Both the position numbers and the translations under genes were made by a program. A stretch of 64,000 nt of DNA from Flagellimonas myxillae (GTDB taxonomy: Bacteria; Bacteroidota; Bacteroidia; Flavobacteriales; Flavobacteriaceae): positions 310,001-374,000 of the forward strand of contig NZ_JAMFLY010000002.1 of assembly GCF_023502235.1 (NCBI RefSeq). Direction: 5' to 3'. Below are positions 1 to 8,656 of this stretch, piece by piece. The stretch's first letter is position 1. Each line of letters opens with the position of its first letter. The notes beneath the pieces were generated by a model. The model was not told the DNA's origin, ran no database searches, and saw only the letters and a program-made list of their open reading frames with translations.

Positions 1-615
1 GTTTTTGATGACTTTGGACTCAGATTCCTGAAACACTCCTTCCTCATGGGCAATTTCAGTCATTGCTGTAAAATCCTCCCTGCTAAGGACACTTCCATGA
101 TGTCCTTTTTTGCCAATAAGTCTGGTGAACAATTGCAAAAGCCAAAGCAATCCCGTCCATTTGAGCAGAAATACCATAATGCGTAAAGCTTTGGCCGTAA
201 AATTGGCTAACTGTTTCCAGTATGTGGCACCAATGGTTTTTGGAATAATCTCGGAAGCCACCAAAATCAATATGGTCATTATCGTAGATACCACCCCGAC
301 CATCAAATCTTCCGTAAACTCAATGCCAAAGACGGTTCTGGTCGTAGTTCCGTACAAGTTGGCGTAGGCGACTTTGGCCTGCACGCCCACCAAAATGGCT
401 CCTACGGTATGGGCAATGGTATTTAGGGTTAAAATAGCAATTAAGGGTTTGTCAACATCTTTTTTGAGCATTTCCAGCTGCTCTGCATATTCCTTGCCCT
501 CCTGTTTTTTAAGGTTGATGAAGGTTGGGGAGATACTTAGGAGTACGGCTTCCAAAATGGAGCACAGAAATGAGAAAAAAATTGAAATGAAAGCGTAAAA
601 AAGGAGAAGACCCAT
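1..615 (-). CDS. CNNM/DUF21 membrane protein (CorC/TlyC-like), C-terminus beyond the window
   Basis: The 205 codons read here give a membrane domain of about four hydrophobic segments and then a cytoplasmic start. The motif SEIIPKTIGATYW (about residues 121-133) is typical of the CNNM/DUF21 transmembrane domain. The stretch SREDFTAMTEIAHEEGVF that follows is the usual linker into CBS domains, which would lie beyond the left edge. Family members are inner-membrane proteins linked to Mg2+ or Co2+ export or resistance; the older name is haemolysin-related. The start ATG is chosen because the next residues are directly hydrophobic. The gene lies 52 bp downstream of the serine hydrolase on the same strand. 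A GldE-type gliding protein of the same fold cannot be excluded without the C-terminus. Confidence 0.85.
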   Translation of the reverse strand, partial: MGLLLFYAFISIFFSFLCSILEAVLLSISPTFINLKKQEGKEYAEQLEMLKKDVDKPLIAILTLNTIAHTVGAILVGVQAKVAYANLYGTTTRTVFGIEFTEDLMVGVVSTIMTILILVASEIIPKTIGATYWKQLANFTAKALRIMVFLLKWTGLLWLLQLFTRLIGKKGHHGSVLSREDFTAMTEIAHEEGVFQESESKVIKN

Positions 616-667
616 GCGTTTTATCTAGTTGTACTAAGGTAGCGAATAGGAATGAATTCCAATACGA

Positions 668-1963
668 TTATTGAACAAGTGCGCTGTAAAAAACATCCTG
701 CAGGGCAGTTCTAATATTGAGTCCGTAAAGCTTGCGATGTGTTCTGGAGGGGTAGACCCTATTGGAAAGAAAAATAAATACCAATTGGTTTTCTGGGTCG
801 GCCCAGACAAAAGTTCCAGTAAATCCACCATGTCCAAAGCTTTTAGGACTTGCTTTTGGAGAGGGATATGCATCTGCGATTGCCAATGTATCGTTGCCCA
901 ATAGGGGTTTGTCGAAGCCCAGCCCCCTTCGATTTTCGTTTTCTGGATACTGGACTTGGATAAAGTCTTCAACCACCGATTTGGAAATAATCTGTTCTCC
1001 ATCCAAGGTGGCGCCCATATTTTGGTAAAACAGCATGATTTTTGCCAAATCCTCCGCGGTACCAAACAGACCCGCATTACCAGAAACCCCACCCAAAAGG
1101 GAGGCATTTTCATCGTGCACCCAACCATGAGTCAAATCTTTCCTAAATAAAGTATCCATCTCTGTGGGTACAATTTTATTCGGGAAGTTCTTGGTCATGG
1201 GATTAAAGCCCAAGGTCTTGCTGCCTATGGGGTCGTAAAAGGTGTTCTTCAAATAAGTTTCATAATCTGTTCCGGTGAGAGTGGAAATAAGTTCTGGGTA
1301 AATCAAAAAGGTAAGTCCGGAATAGCGATACTTTTTTTCAGGAGAAACCTTGGAGCGATTGATCATCCGGTAGACTTTTCTTAGAAACCTATTTTTAACA
1401 TATAGCCCTTCATACACCTGCTTTTGAAATTTTTTGGAAGGCTCAGTGCGGACAAAACGTTTCTTTATTTTTCCATTTTTCATCGCCTTGTCCAGGAAAA
1501 TTATATAGGGCACCAAGCCTGCTTGATGGCTCAGAATCTCTCGTAGGGTTAAGTCTTTTTTGTCCTTACGTTTGGCCCAAGGCTTCCAGTAAGTGCTGAA
1601 TGGAGCATCCAGGTTTAGTTTTTTTTCGTCGACCAATTTCATAAGCGCGGGAAGGGGACCTGTGATTTTGGTCACCGAAGCCAAATCGTAAATATCATCG
1701 AGACCAACTTTTTGGACACTGTCGTAGGTATGGTAACCATATGCCTTGTGAAACACAACCGTATCGTTTTTGGCCACTAGAACTTGTGCCCCCGGAAAAG
1801 CTTGTTCCATTATCCCCAGTTGCATTATGGAGTCCACCTGGTGGTTAATGAATGTTTCATCCATTCCAGCTTCTTCAAGACTCCTATAATTCAAAGGGGT
1901 TTGGGCTATGCCTAAGTAAATACATCCTAAAAGGCAAATCAATAGTAGGGTTGGGTTTTTCAT
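668..1963 (-). CDS. Secreted serine hydrolase, beta-lactamase class C / family S12
   Basis: The 431-residue protein begins with a signal peptide ending near residue 20 (IAQ). It carries the three S12 motifs in order: SVTK with nucleophile Ser96 and Lys99, YSG at 214-216, and HGG at 378-380 in GHGGFTGTFVW. The fold is that of class C beta-lactamases, DD-peptidases and esterases, so it probably acts in the periplasm on peptide or ester bonds, perhaps in the cell wall. In many Bacteroidota this domain is fused behind a family 3 N-acetylglucosaminidase; here it is free-standing. The substrate cannot be told from sequence. It is divergent from the MG2 gene and could be cotranscribed with the CNNM gene downstream. 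Confidence 0.9.
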   Translation of the reverse strand: MKNPTLLLICLLGCIYLGIAQTPLNYRSLEEAGMDETFINHQVDSIMQLGIMEQAFPGAQVLVAKNDTVVFHKAYGYHTYDSVQKVGLDDIYDLASVTKITGPLPALMKLVDEKKLNLDAPFSTYWKPWAKRKDKKDLTLREILSHQAGLVPYIIFLDKAMKNGKIKKRFVRTEPSKKFQKQVYEGLYVKNRFLRKVYRMINRSKVSPEKKYRYSGLTFLIYPELISTLTGTDYETYLKNTFYDPIGSKTLGFNPMTKNFPNKIVPTEMDTLFRKDLTHGWVHDENASLLGGVSGNAGLFGTAEDLAKIMLFYQNMGATLDGEQIISKSVVEDFIQVQYPENENRRGLGFDKPLLGNDTLAIADAYPSPKASPKSFGHGGFTGTFVWADPENQLVFIFLSNRVYPSRTHRKLYGLNIRTALQDVFYSALVQ

Positions 1964-2083
1964 TTGTAGTCGGATTGGATTGTAAAATTAGGCTAAAACA
2001 CTAAAGGTTACACCATTGTGGAACGACTTGGTCAAATGTTTTACATTTTTCTTAATTTACTTGTGCTGTTCATCCAATCAAAA

Positions 2084-4852
2084 ATGAAACAAATACGCTT
2101 TATAGTTGTATTGAGTGCCTGTCTTCTATTGTGCCCTAAACATTCCTTTGCCCAAGACAAATTAGAGGCATCCAAACTGGCCAATGCGGAAAAGATCTAT
2201 TTGCAACTAAACAATCTGATCCATTCGGTAGGACAAACATTATGGTTCAAGGCGATTGCTGCACGGAGCGCAGATCATCAATTGAGTACGATGAGCGAAG
2301 TGTTGTACGTGGAGTTAATCGATTTTGACCAACGTATTGTAGACAAAAAAAAATTGAAACTTGTTGAAGGAATTGGTCATGGGTCGTTTGAATTAAAACC
2401 TAGCTATGCGCCTGGAAGATATTTGGTTAGAGCGTATACCGAGTGGAATAAAAATTTTGGCGACGACTTTATTTTTTCGGAATACATTGAGATCACCAAA
2501 GCCGAAATTGTCCAAGAATCCAACAAGGCCATAAACAATATAGTGCTCACCGAATTGCCAGGGGATAGCATTCAGTTGAGTGCGACCATTCTACCGCGTT
2601 TGATCGATCCAAATTTTAGAGGGAAACTGAAAATGATCATAGAAACTGATGACATTAAAGATTCTGTAATTCTGGAAAGAAATAGAAAAAAGATATATCA
2701 ACTCAATTATGTCATTCCCAAGGATACTTATCAAGCTAAACTAAAACTGGCCTTGGAAGGAATCAAGATAAAGAACAACAATATTGCCTTCGTAAATTCC
2801 TATAACCGCACAGTAATAGTGGATAAGGACAAAATTGATCTTCAGTTCTTTCCGGAAGGAGGGCAAATGATTCATAATGTAGAAGGTTTAGTGGCCTTTA
2901 AGGCCATTGATTTTAATGGACAGGGAGTACCCGTTTCTGGAGTTATCGTGGATAAAAATGATGCGGTCGTTACTACATTTAAAAGCAATAATCTGGGAAT
3001 GGGAACCGTCGCTCTTAACGGAGATGCAAGTGAAACCTACCATGCTCAAGTAGTTGTTGGCGACAAGGTATATAGCTACCCTCTCCCGAGAGTTTTGGTA
3101 CAAGGATATGCCTTGAAAGTGGTTTTTGCTGGAAAAAATGCATGGATGCAAGTGCAATCGAACCGAACAATCGATAAGAAGATCTATATCACTGTTGAGC
3201 GCAGAGGGATAAGATACAAACAGCTTGAGTTGGAGCACAAAAACCAGTTATCTAAAGTAAAGATACCAAGAGACAGTCTCCCCGAAGGCATTGTCAAAAT
3301 AACAATCTTAAACGAAGAACGTGTGCCGGTTTGCGAACGTCTAATTTTTAATGAATCGAACCAAAAGCGCTTGTGCTTGGATGTAAAATCAATCCAAAAA
3401 ACTTACGAACAACGGGAAAAAGTGGCAATTGGGATTACCACTTTAGGGGAAGAGAACAAGCCCGAGTTGGCAAATACTTCGGTTTTGGTTTTGAACAAGG
3501 CCATAGCAGACCAGGAAGCTATTCGCCCCAATATTTTATCCTATTTTTTGTTGACCTCGGAACTCAAAGGCGTCATCGAAAAACCAAATTATTATTTTGA
3601 TTCCAAGAATCCCACGCGATTGAGAGACATGAACGCTTTGATGCTGACCCAGGGGTGGCGTTCTTACAAATATCAAAAGTTTGATCAGGGGGTTGATTAC
3701 GAACACAAACCGGAAAAAGGCCTGTATGTTTCTGGAACTATAGTGGAACTCTTAAACAGTAAGCGGAAGCGAAAGAAAGAGGTTGATTTGACCATGATGG
3801 CCTTCGGGGACCCCAAACAGGTTTTTACCCATACCGTAGACAGTTTGGGCCAGTTTCACTTTACCATTGATGACACCTACAAGGAAGAATTGGAACTATT
3901 GTTTCAAACAAAAAAGGAAAATGGAAAGAAGAAGGAATATACCATTTCCATCAATACACCGAAACCTCCCCGAATTGGATATGATGAAAAAAAGGCGGTC
4001 TTGACTGCTGACACCCTTATATCCAAACAGTACATTGATAAGATCCTGGATCAACAAGGAATGGAAGAAGCGTTTGAAGTTGGGGAAAACACCATACGCT
4101 TGGACGAGGTGGAACTTACGGACTATCGATTAACCCCAGAGCGGCAAAAAATGATGGATCTGCATGGTGAGCCAGATCTGGTTATAGAGGACAAAGAACT
4201 GCATCAGGAAATAAAAAAATGGTCGCATGGACTTTTTAGCGTCCTGCAGTTTAGCTATCCCGACGATATTTACATTAGGCAGGTAGGAAGATTGGAGAAC
4301 CGGTTTCAAGTCGCAACTGCGATGGGGAGCGATTTTTCATTTATAATAATTGATGGCATTCCGGTCCAAATTGAAAACTATTCCTTAATTGGCACCTTAC
4401 CAACGGAAGAGATAATGAGCGTGGAAATCATCCAAAATCCGAAGTATCCCAGGCGATATATTTCGCAAGTTTTTGGAACTCCTTTGGCGTTGGACCCTTC
4501 GGTCCGAATTTCCTTCATAAATATCTTTACTTATTCCAAAAAGGGTCTTTTTAGCGTCCAGAGAACCATAGGGATGAACAAAAAAGCCATTCAAGGATTT
4601 TCTCCGCAGAAGGAATTTTACACCCCAAAATATGATAATCTAGAACCATCCGATTGGAGTATCCCCGATATGAGACCTATGGTATATTGGAACCCAAATG
4701 TAACCTCCAATAAGTTAGGGAAGGCTACTATAGCATACTATAATGGCGATGATATTGGGGAAATGCTCGTTGTTTTGGAATCCATTACCAAGGAAGGCAA
4801 AATAGGTTACAGGCAGTTCTCCTATACGGTCACGGAAAATCTAAGTAAGTAA
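2084..4852 (+). CDS. Secreted MG2-domain / TonB plug-domain protein without a barrel
   Basis: About 922 residues. I prefer the ATG that starts MKQIRFIVVLSACLLLC because it gives a clean signal peptide ending at FAQ; an in-frame ATG 66 bp upstream would add an unlikely hydrophobic stretch. The N-terminal part (KIYLQLNNLIHSVGQTLWFKA) resembles the macroglobulin MG2 domain seen in a large Bacteroidota family. The last third contains a plug-like segment (about residues 740-850) with FIIIDGIPVQIENYS, but no room for an outer-membrane barrel. The likely place is the periplasm or outer membrane. Function is unknown; the domains suggest binding to TonB-dependent machinery or large ligands. The stop codon region overlaps the end of hemB on the other strand by 12 bp. 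Confidence 0.8.
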   Translation: MKQIRFIVVLSACLLLCPKHSFAQDKLEASKLANAEKIYLQLNNLIHSVGQTLWFKAIAARSADHQLSTMSEVLYVELIDFDQRIVDKKKLKLVEGIGHGSFELKPSYAPGRYLVRAYTEWNKNFGDDFIFSEYIEITKAEIVQESNKAINNIVLTELPGDSIQLSATILPRLIDPNFRGKLKMIIETDDIKDSVILERNRKKIYQLNYVIPKDTYQAKLKLALEGIKIKNNNIAFVNSYNRTVIVDKDKIDLQFFPEGGQMIHNVEGLVAFKAIDFNGQGVPVSGVIVDKNDAVVTTFKSNNLGMGTVALNGDASETYHAQVVVGDKVYSYPLPRVLVQGYALKVVFAGKNAWMQVQSNRTIDKKIYITVERRGIRYKQLELEHKNQLSKVKIPRDSLPEGIVKITILNEERVPVCERLIFNESNQKRLCLDVKSIQKTYEQREKVAIGITTLGEENKPELANTSVLVLNKAIADQEAIRPNILSYFLLTSELKGVIEKPNYYFDSKNPTRLRDMNALMLTQGWRSYKYQKFDQGVDYEHKPEKGLYVSGTIVELLNSKRKRKKEVDLTMMAFGDPKQVFTHTVDSLGQFHFTIDDTYKEELELLFQTKKENGKKKEYTISINTPKPPRIGYDEKKAVLTADTLISKQYIDKILDQQGMEEAFEVGENTIRLDEVELTDYRLTPERQKMMDLHGEPDLVIEDKELHQEIKKWSHGLFSVLQFSYPDDIYIRQVGRLENRFQVATAMGSDFSFIIIDGIPVQIENYSLIGTLPTEEIMSVEIIQNPKYPRRYISQVFGTPLALDPSVRISFINIFTYSKKGLFSVQRTIGMNKKAIQGFSPQKEFYTPKYDNLEPSDWSIPDMRPMVYWNPNVTSNKLGKATIAYYNGDDIGEMLVVLESITKEGKIGYRQFSYTVTENLSK

Positions 4853-5830
4853 CTGCACTACGTCCTTGGCAAAATAACTGGCTACGATATTAGCCCCTGC
4901 CCTTTTTATGGCAAGGAGTTGTTCCATCATCACCGCATCATGATCCAACCAGCCTTTTTCAGCTGCCGCTTTTAACATGGCATATTCGCCGGAAACTTGA
5001 TACACGGCGACGGGCACATCCACCTCATTTTTAATTTCCCGAACAATATCCAAATAGGGAAGACCTGGCTTTACCATGACGATGTCGGCACCTTCGTCCA
5101 CATCCATTTGGGTTTCCCGAATGGCCTCGAACCGATTGGCAGGATCCATCTGATAGGTCTTTTTATCCTTGGGCACGTTTTCAATATCTACTGGGGCAGA
5201 ATCCAGGGCATCGCGGAAGGGGCCGTAATAAGCACTAGCGTATTTGGCGGAGTAGCTCATAATTCCAATGTTGTGGAAACCTTCGTCTTCCAGCGCTTCA
5301 CGAATGGTCATGATCCGACCATCCATCATATCGCTTGGTGCTACAAAATCCGCTCCAGCTTGGGCATGTGAAACACTCATTTCGGCCAGTACCTCGGCAG
5401 TTTCATCATTTAGAATTTGACCCTCGGCCACTATGCCGTCATGCCCATAAGAGGAAAAGGGATCAAGTGCAACATCGGTCATGACCAGCATTTCCGGGCA
5501 TGCATTTTTTATGGTTTTAATGGCCCTTTGCATTAAACCTTCGGGATTAAGGGCTTCTGTTCCTTTATTGTCCTTCAGATTTTCAGGCACCTTTACAAAC
5601 AACAATACAGCGCAAAGTCCCATTTTCCATAATTCACTGACCTCTTTTTCCAAATGGTCCAAACTCATTCTATAATAATTGGGCATGGAAGGAATCTCTT
5701 CCTTGACCCCTTTGCCTTCTACCACAAAAAGGGGCACCAAGAAATCATCTGGGGTGATTACGGTTTCACGAACCAATCTTCGTACGGATTCGGTTGCTCT
5801 TAATCTTCTATTTCTTACAAGTGGATACAT
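4841..5830 (-). CDS. hemB: Delta-aminolevulinic acid dehydratase (porphobilinogen synthase)
   Basis: Condenses two 5-aminolevulinate molecules to porphobilinogen in the cytoplasm. At 329 residues it has the usual length, and both Schiff-base lysines are visible: Lys196 in YSAKYASAYYGPFRDA and Lys254 in MVKPGLPYLD. The metal loop reads DVALDPFSSYGHDG (119-132), with Asp where zinc enzymes have Cys, which points to the magnesium type rather than the zinc type. It is the last gene of the haem operon, 12 bp after the thioredoxin-like gene, and its end overlaps the convergent MG2 gene. Confidence 0.97.
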   Translation of the reverse strand: MYPLVRNRRLRATESVRRLVRETVITPDDFLVPLFVVEGKGVKEEIPSMPNYYRMSLDHLEKEVSELWKMGLCAVLLFVKVPENLKDNKGTEALNPEGLMQRAIKTIKNACPEMLVMTDVALDPFSSYGHDGIVAEGQILNDETAEVLAEMSVSHAQAGADFVAPSDMMDGRIMTIREALEDEGFHNIGIMSYSAKYASAYYGPFRDALDSAPVDIENVPKDKKTYQMDPANRFEAIRETQMDVDEGADIVMVKPGLPYLDIVREIKNEVDVPVAVYQVSGEYAMLKAAAEKGWLDHDAVMMEQLLAIKRAGANIVASYFAKDVVQLLT

Positions 5831-5842
5831 GTGCGGATGTAT

Positions 5843-6451
5843 TTAAAGCCAATGCTTGATAATTGTTTCTATTTCTTCAACGGGCCTATGTCCAAACCAG
5901 TGGTCAAGAATGGTATTTTCTTGGTCAAAAAGTACAAAAGTTGGAGTTCCCCTGAATTGATTCAATGTAAAAGTAACAGGGATTATGGGATTCCTGTTTA
6001 GGTAGTCCTTTATATTTTGATCAAATTGCTTTTGTTCCTCTATTGAGGCATCGCTATAATTTGGAAAATGGTTCCCAATATGGGTTATATTTTCTGGGTT
6101 GATAAACGAAGCATCACTCAACACATCCATGGTGATTGGGAAATTTATTGTTGGAAGTTGTAGGTCATTGGGGTGGGCTTCAAAGGCTTTTTTGGTTTCA
6201 CCAACCAAAATCTTTTCTTCCAGTAGCAAGCGGGTATGCTCTTCGGTGTTAAGTTGAAAATCCTCAAAGGCGGTGGACATTCCCAAAAAATTGATTTGGT
6301 CCTGGTACTTTTCGGACAAGTGGTTCATGATTGGAAAGCCATAGAAAAAACATCCAGGGCAGTTCACCTGGAAAACAAACAGAAGATTGCGCTTGCCAAG
6401 GGAGAAATTACCTTGTAGAAGGGATGAATATTCCAGTCTCAGTTTTTTCAT
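5843..6451 (-). CDS. Thioredoxin-like protein with CPGC motif
   Basis: Roughly 202 residues from the chosen ATG (MKKLRLEYSS); an ATG four codons earlier is also possible. The sequence LLFVFQVNCPGCFFYGFP contains a redox CxxC (CPGC), and RGTPTFVLFD provides the cis-proline loop, as in TlpA/ResA-type thioredoxins. There is no signal peptide or membrane anchor, so it is probably cytoplasmic, unlike most TlpA relatives. An insert of some 70 residues separates the two thioredoxin halves. It lies between the PhzF gene and hemB in the haem operon, which suggests a role tied to tetrapyrrole synthesis or redox protection, but this is inference only. Confidence 0.8.
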   Translation of the reverse strand: MKKLRLEYSSLLQGNFSLGKRNLLFVFQVNCPGCFFYGFPIMNHLSEKYQDQINFLGMSTAFEDFQLNTEEHTRLLLEEKILVGETKKAFEAHPNDLQLPTINFPITMDVLSDASFINPENITHIGNHFPNYSDASIEEQKQFDQNIKDYLNRNPIIPVTFTLNQFRGTPTFVLFDQENTILDHWFGHRPVEEIETIIKHWL

Positions 6452-6531
6452 GCTGTTAATCACGGCTTGACACGAATTTCTCGAATTTTTGCAAATGGAG
6501 TTGCGTGTTCGTTGTTTGTCAGATATTGGGT

Positions 6532-7320
6532 TTAGATTTCAATTTCTCCAATGAGATAAGGCACGGCCTTTCCGGAAATTTTGACACGCTCTCCCAAAAA
6601 CTCACAGATCAAATCTCCTCCTCTTTTTGATAGTTGTTTTGCTGTTAGTTTGGTTTTGCCCAGAACCTTGGCCCAATAGGGGGTCATGGTCGTATGGGCG
6701 GATCCAGTTACCGGGTCTTCGGGGATTCCGCATTGTGGGAAAAAGGCCCTGGACACAAAATCGACCTTGTCCCCTGGGGCGGAAACGATCACTCCCCTAC
6801 AATCCAGTTGGTTCAGTAAATGAAAATTGGGGGAAATTGCTTCAATTTCCTGTTGGGAATTGTATATCAATAGGTAGTCGGTCTTGCCTTTTATTGTTTT
6901 GATGGGTGTTAGTCCGATGGCGTTGTTTATTTCTGATATTCCCCTTAAGGAAGCTGTTTGGTCCGTTGGAAAATCCAGAGTCATTAACCCATTTGCATGG
7001 CGCTCAACAGACAGGGCTCCGCTTCGCGGTGAGTGAAAGTTGATGATTTTCTCAGGAACCCCATGATAGTGGAATAGTACATAGGCCGTGGCCAAGGTAG
7101 CATGTCCACATAAATCCACTTCGGTTTCCGGGGTAAACCAACGCAGCTCAAACAGGTTGTTTTTTTGTACGACAAAGGCGGTTTCGGCCAAATTATTTTC
7201 TTCGGAAATTTGCTGCATCAATTGGGAGTCCAACCAAGAATCGAGAATGCACACAGCCGCGGGATTTCCTCCAAAAACATGGTCTGTAAAGGCGTCTATT
7301 TGGTATAATGTTAATTTCAT
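6532..7320 (-). CDS. PhzF family isomerase/epimerase
   Basis: The 262-residue protein has the whole PhzF pattern: FTDHVFGGNPAAV near the N-terminus, the catalytic glutamate Glu46 in NNLAETAF, DLCGHATLA in the middle and EDPVTGSAH near the C-terminus. The family has a diaminopimelate-epimerase-like fold and catalyses isomerisations; most genomic members, including this one, have no known substrate. It sits in the haem operon between the four-helix bundle gene and the thioredoxin-like gene, with a 27 bp gap upstream that contains one arm of a short inverted repeat. There is no phenazine pathway nearby, so the name describes the fold and not the product. Confidence 0.9.
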   Translation of the reverse strand: MKLTLYQIDAFTDHVFGGNPAAVCILDSWLDSQLMQQISEENNLAETAFVVQKNNLFELRWFTPETEVDLCGHATLATAYVLFHYHGVPEKIINFHSPRSGALSVERHANGLMTLDFPTDQTASLRGISEINNAIGLTPIKTIKGKTDYLLIYNSQQEIEAISPNFHLLNQLDCRGVIVSAPGDKVDFVSRAFFPQCGIPEDPVTGSAHTTMTPYWAKVLGKTKLTAKQLSKRGGDLICEFLGERVKISGKAVPYLIGEIEI

Positions 7321-7329
7321 TTCTAGTCT

Positions 7330-7341
7330 ACAGCTTACGGT
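7330..7341. repeat. 12-bp repeat arm acagcttacggt (left of four-helix bundle gene)
   Basis: The 12-mer acagcttacggt occurs here and as an exact inverted copy at 7728-7739, on the two sides of the four-helix bundle gene. A third copy with one change (acagcttatggt, read on the minus strand at 7711-7700) overlaps the start codon of that gene. Confidence 0.7.
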
Positions 7342-7347
7342 TTATAG

Positions 7348-7704
7348 CTATAAGTCTTGCTTTATCTTTATTAAGGAAGCCAACATTTTCTTTATCTCCT
7401 GGATTTTTGACGATAAGTTACTAAACTGTTTGTCGTTAATAAAGTTTAATTCCTTGGATAGCATGATAAGATAATCCAACTCAAGGGCAGAACCTGAAGA
7501 AATGTAAAGAAACCGAGTCAACTCTTTTTGAGTTTCTCTACCACAACCTTCTGCAATAATAGCTGGAATGGATATAACCACTCTATTGATTTGTGACACC
7601 AAACCGAATTGTTCTTTTTGAGGGAAAGCACCGGTGGCTCGATACACTTCAATTACCAAAAGATGCGCCTTTTGCCAAACTTTGTAATTTCTATAATCGA
7701 CCAT
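7348..7704 (-). CDS. Four-helix bundle protein (S23 / 23S rRNA intervening-sequence family)
   Basis: The 118-residue, almost wholly helical protein begins MVDYRNYKVWQKAHLLVIEV and contains SQINRVVISIPAIIAEG and FLYISSGSALELDYLI, the signature of the four-helix bundle family often labelled S23 or IVP. Relatives are encoded within 23S rRNA intervening sequences or free in the genome, and the Avd protein of diversity-generating retroelements has the same fold. Their role is unknown. Here it interrupts the haem operon in the same orientation, is flanked by an exact 12-bp inverted repeat, and its start codon lies in a third near-copy. This pattern suggests later insertion as a small cassette. Confidence 0.88.
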   Translation of the reverse strand: MVDYRNYKVWQKAHLLVIEVYRATGAFPQKEQFGLVSQINRVVISIPAIIAEGCGRETQKELTRFLYISSGSALELDYLIMLSKELNFINDKQFSNLSSKIQEIKKMLASLIKIKQDL

Positions 7705-7726
7705 AAGCTGTATTGCTTAAAATTTT

Positions 7727-7747
7727 TACCGTAAGCTGTTTACGGTA
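7727..7747. repeat. Short palindromic repeat, taccgtaa-gctgt-ttacggta
   Basis: Arms taccgtaa (7727-7734) and ttacggta (7740-7747) pair perfectly over 8 bp around a 5-nt loop. The element contains the inverted copy of the 12-mer at 7330-7341. It lies in the 46-bp gap between hemF and the four-helix bundle gene. Confidence 0.7.
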
Positions 7748-7750
7748 TGC

Positions 7751-8656
7751 TTAATTAACCCACTCTTTGGGTGTTTGTAAAACATTGATCAAGTTCTCCT
7801 CCTTACTGCCAGGTTCCGGATGATGATCATAGTGCCATTGTACATGGGGGGGAAGGCTCATTAGAATACTTTCAATACGGCCATTGGTTCGCAATCCAAA
7901 TAGGGTTCCTTTGTCATGGACCAGGTTGAATTCCACATAACGCCCACGACGGATTTCCTGCCAATCCCTTTGTTTTTGATCAAATGCAAGCTCTTTTCTT
8001 TTTGTAACGATTGGTATATAAGCTTCTAGAAAACTATCACCGACTTCTGTAACAAAGTTGTACCAATCCTCCATCTCCATCGCTTCTGATTTTTTGCAGT
8101 AATCGAAAAAAAGTCCGCCCACTCCACGGGCTTCATTTCTGTGTGAATTCCAGAAGTACTCATCGCACCTTTTTTTATATGCGGCATAAAACTCAGAATC
8201 ATGGGCATCGCATGCTTTTTTGCACACCGTATGGAAATGCTTCGCATCCTCTTCAAATAAATAATATGGGGTTAGATCTTGCCCTCCACCAAACCATTGA
8301 TCTACAATAGCACCGGTTTTGTCATACATTTCAAAATAGCGCCAATTGGCATGGACCGTAGGCACCATGGGGTTTTTGGGGTGGAGAACTAGACTTAATC
8401 CGCAGGCAAAAAAATCGGCATCTTTTACACCGAAATATTGTTGCATGCTCATGGGGAGCTCGCCATGCACGGCAGAAATGTTGACACCTCCCTTTTCAAA
8501 AACATTGCCATTCTGGATTACTCGAGTCCTTCCACCACCGCCTTCTGGACGTTTCCAAAGATCTTCCTGAAACTTCGCCTTGCCATCCACTTCCTCCAGC
8601 TTGGAGGTAATCGCATCTTGCAAATTTTGAATGTAAGCGTAAAATTTATCCTTCAT
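7751..8656 (-). CDS. hemF: Oxygen-dependent coproporphyrinogen III oxidase
   Basis: Converts coproporphyrinogen III to protoporphyrinogen IX by two oxidative decarboxylations using O2. The 301-residue sequence shows the family blocks GGVNISAVHGELP (57-69), HANWRYFE (102-109), WFGGGQDLTPYY (121-132) and RGVGGLFFDYC. The start codon overlaps the preceding stop in TAATG, which indicates translational coupling with the upstream uncharacterised gene. Use of HemF rather than the radical SAM HemN suits an aerobic organism. Confidence 0.97.
   Translation of the reverse strand: MKDKFYAYIQNLQDAITSKLEEVDGKAKFQEDLWKRPEGGGGRTRVIQNGNVFEKGGVNISAVHGELPMSMQQYFGVKDADFFACGLSLVLHPKNPMVPTVHANWRYFEMYDKTGAIVDQWFGGGQDLTPYYLFEEDAKHFHTVCKKACDAHDSEFYAAYKKRCDEYFWNSHRNEARGVGGLFFDYCKKSEAMEMEDWYNFVTEVGDSFLEAYIPIVTKRKELAFDQKQRDWQEIRRGRYVEFNLVHDKGTLFGLRTNGRIESILMSLPPHVQWHYDHHPEPGSKEENLINVLQTPKEWVN

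Noticed and set aside
634-1128. 164-codon minus-strand frame
   Set aside because: It overlaps the S12 serine hydrolase in another frame; that gene has all three catalytic motifs in its own frame.
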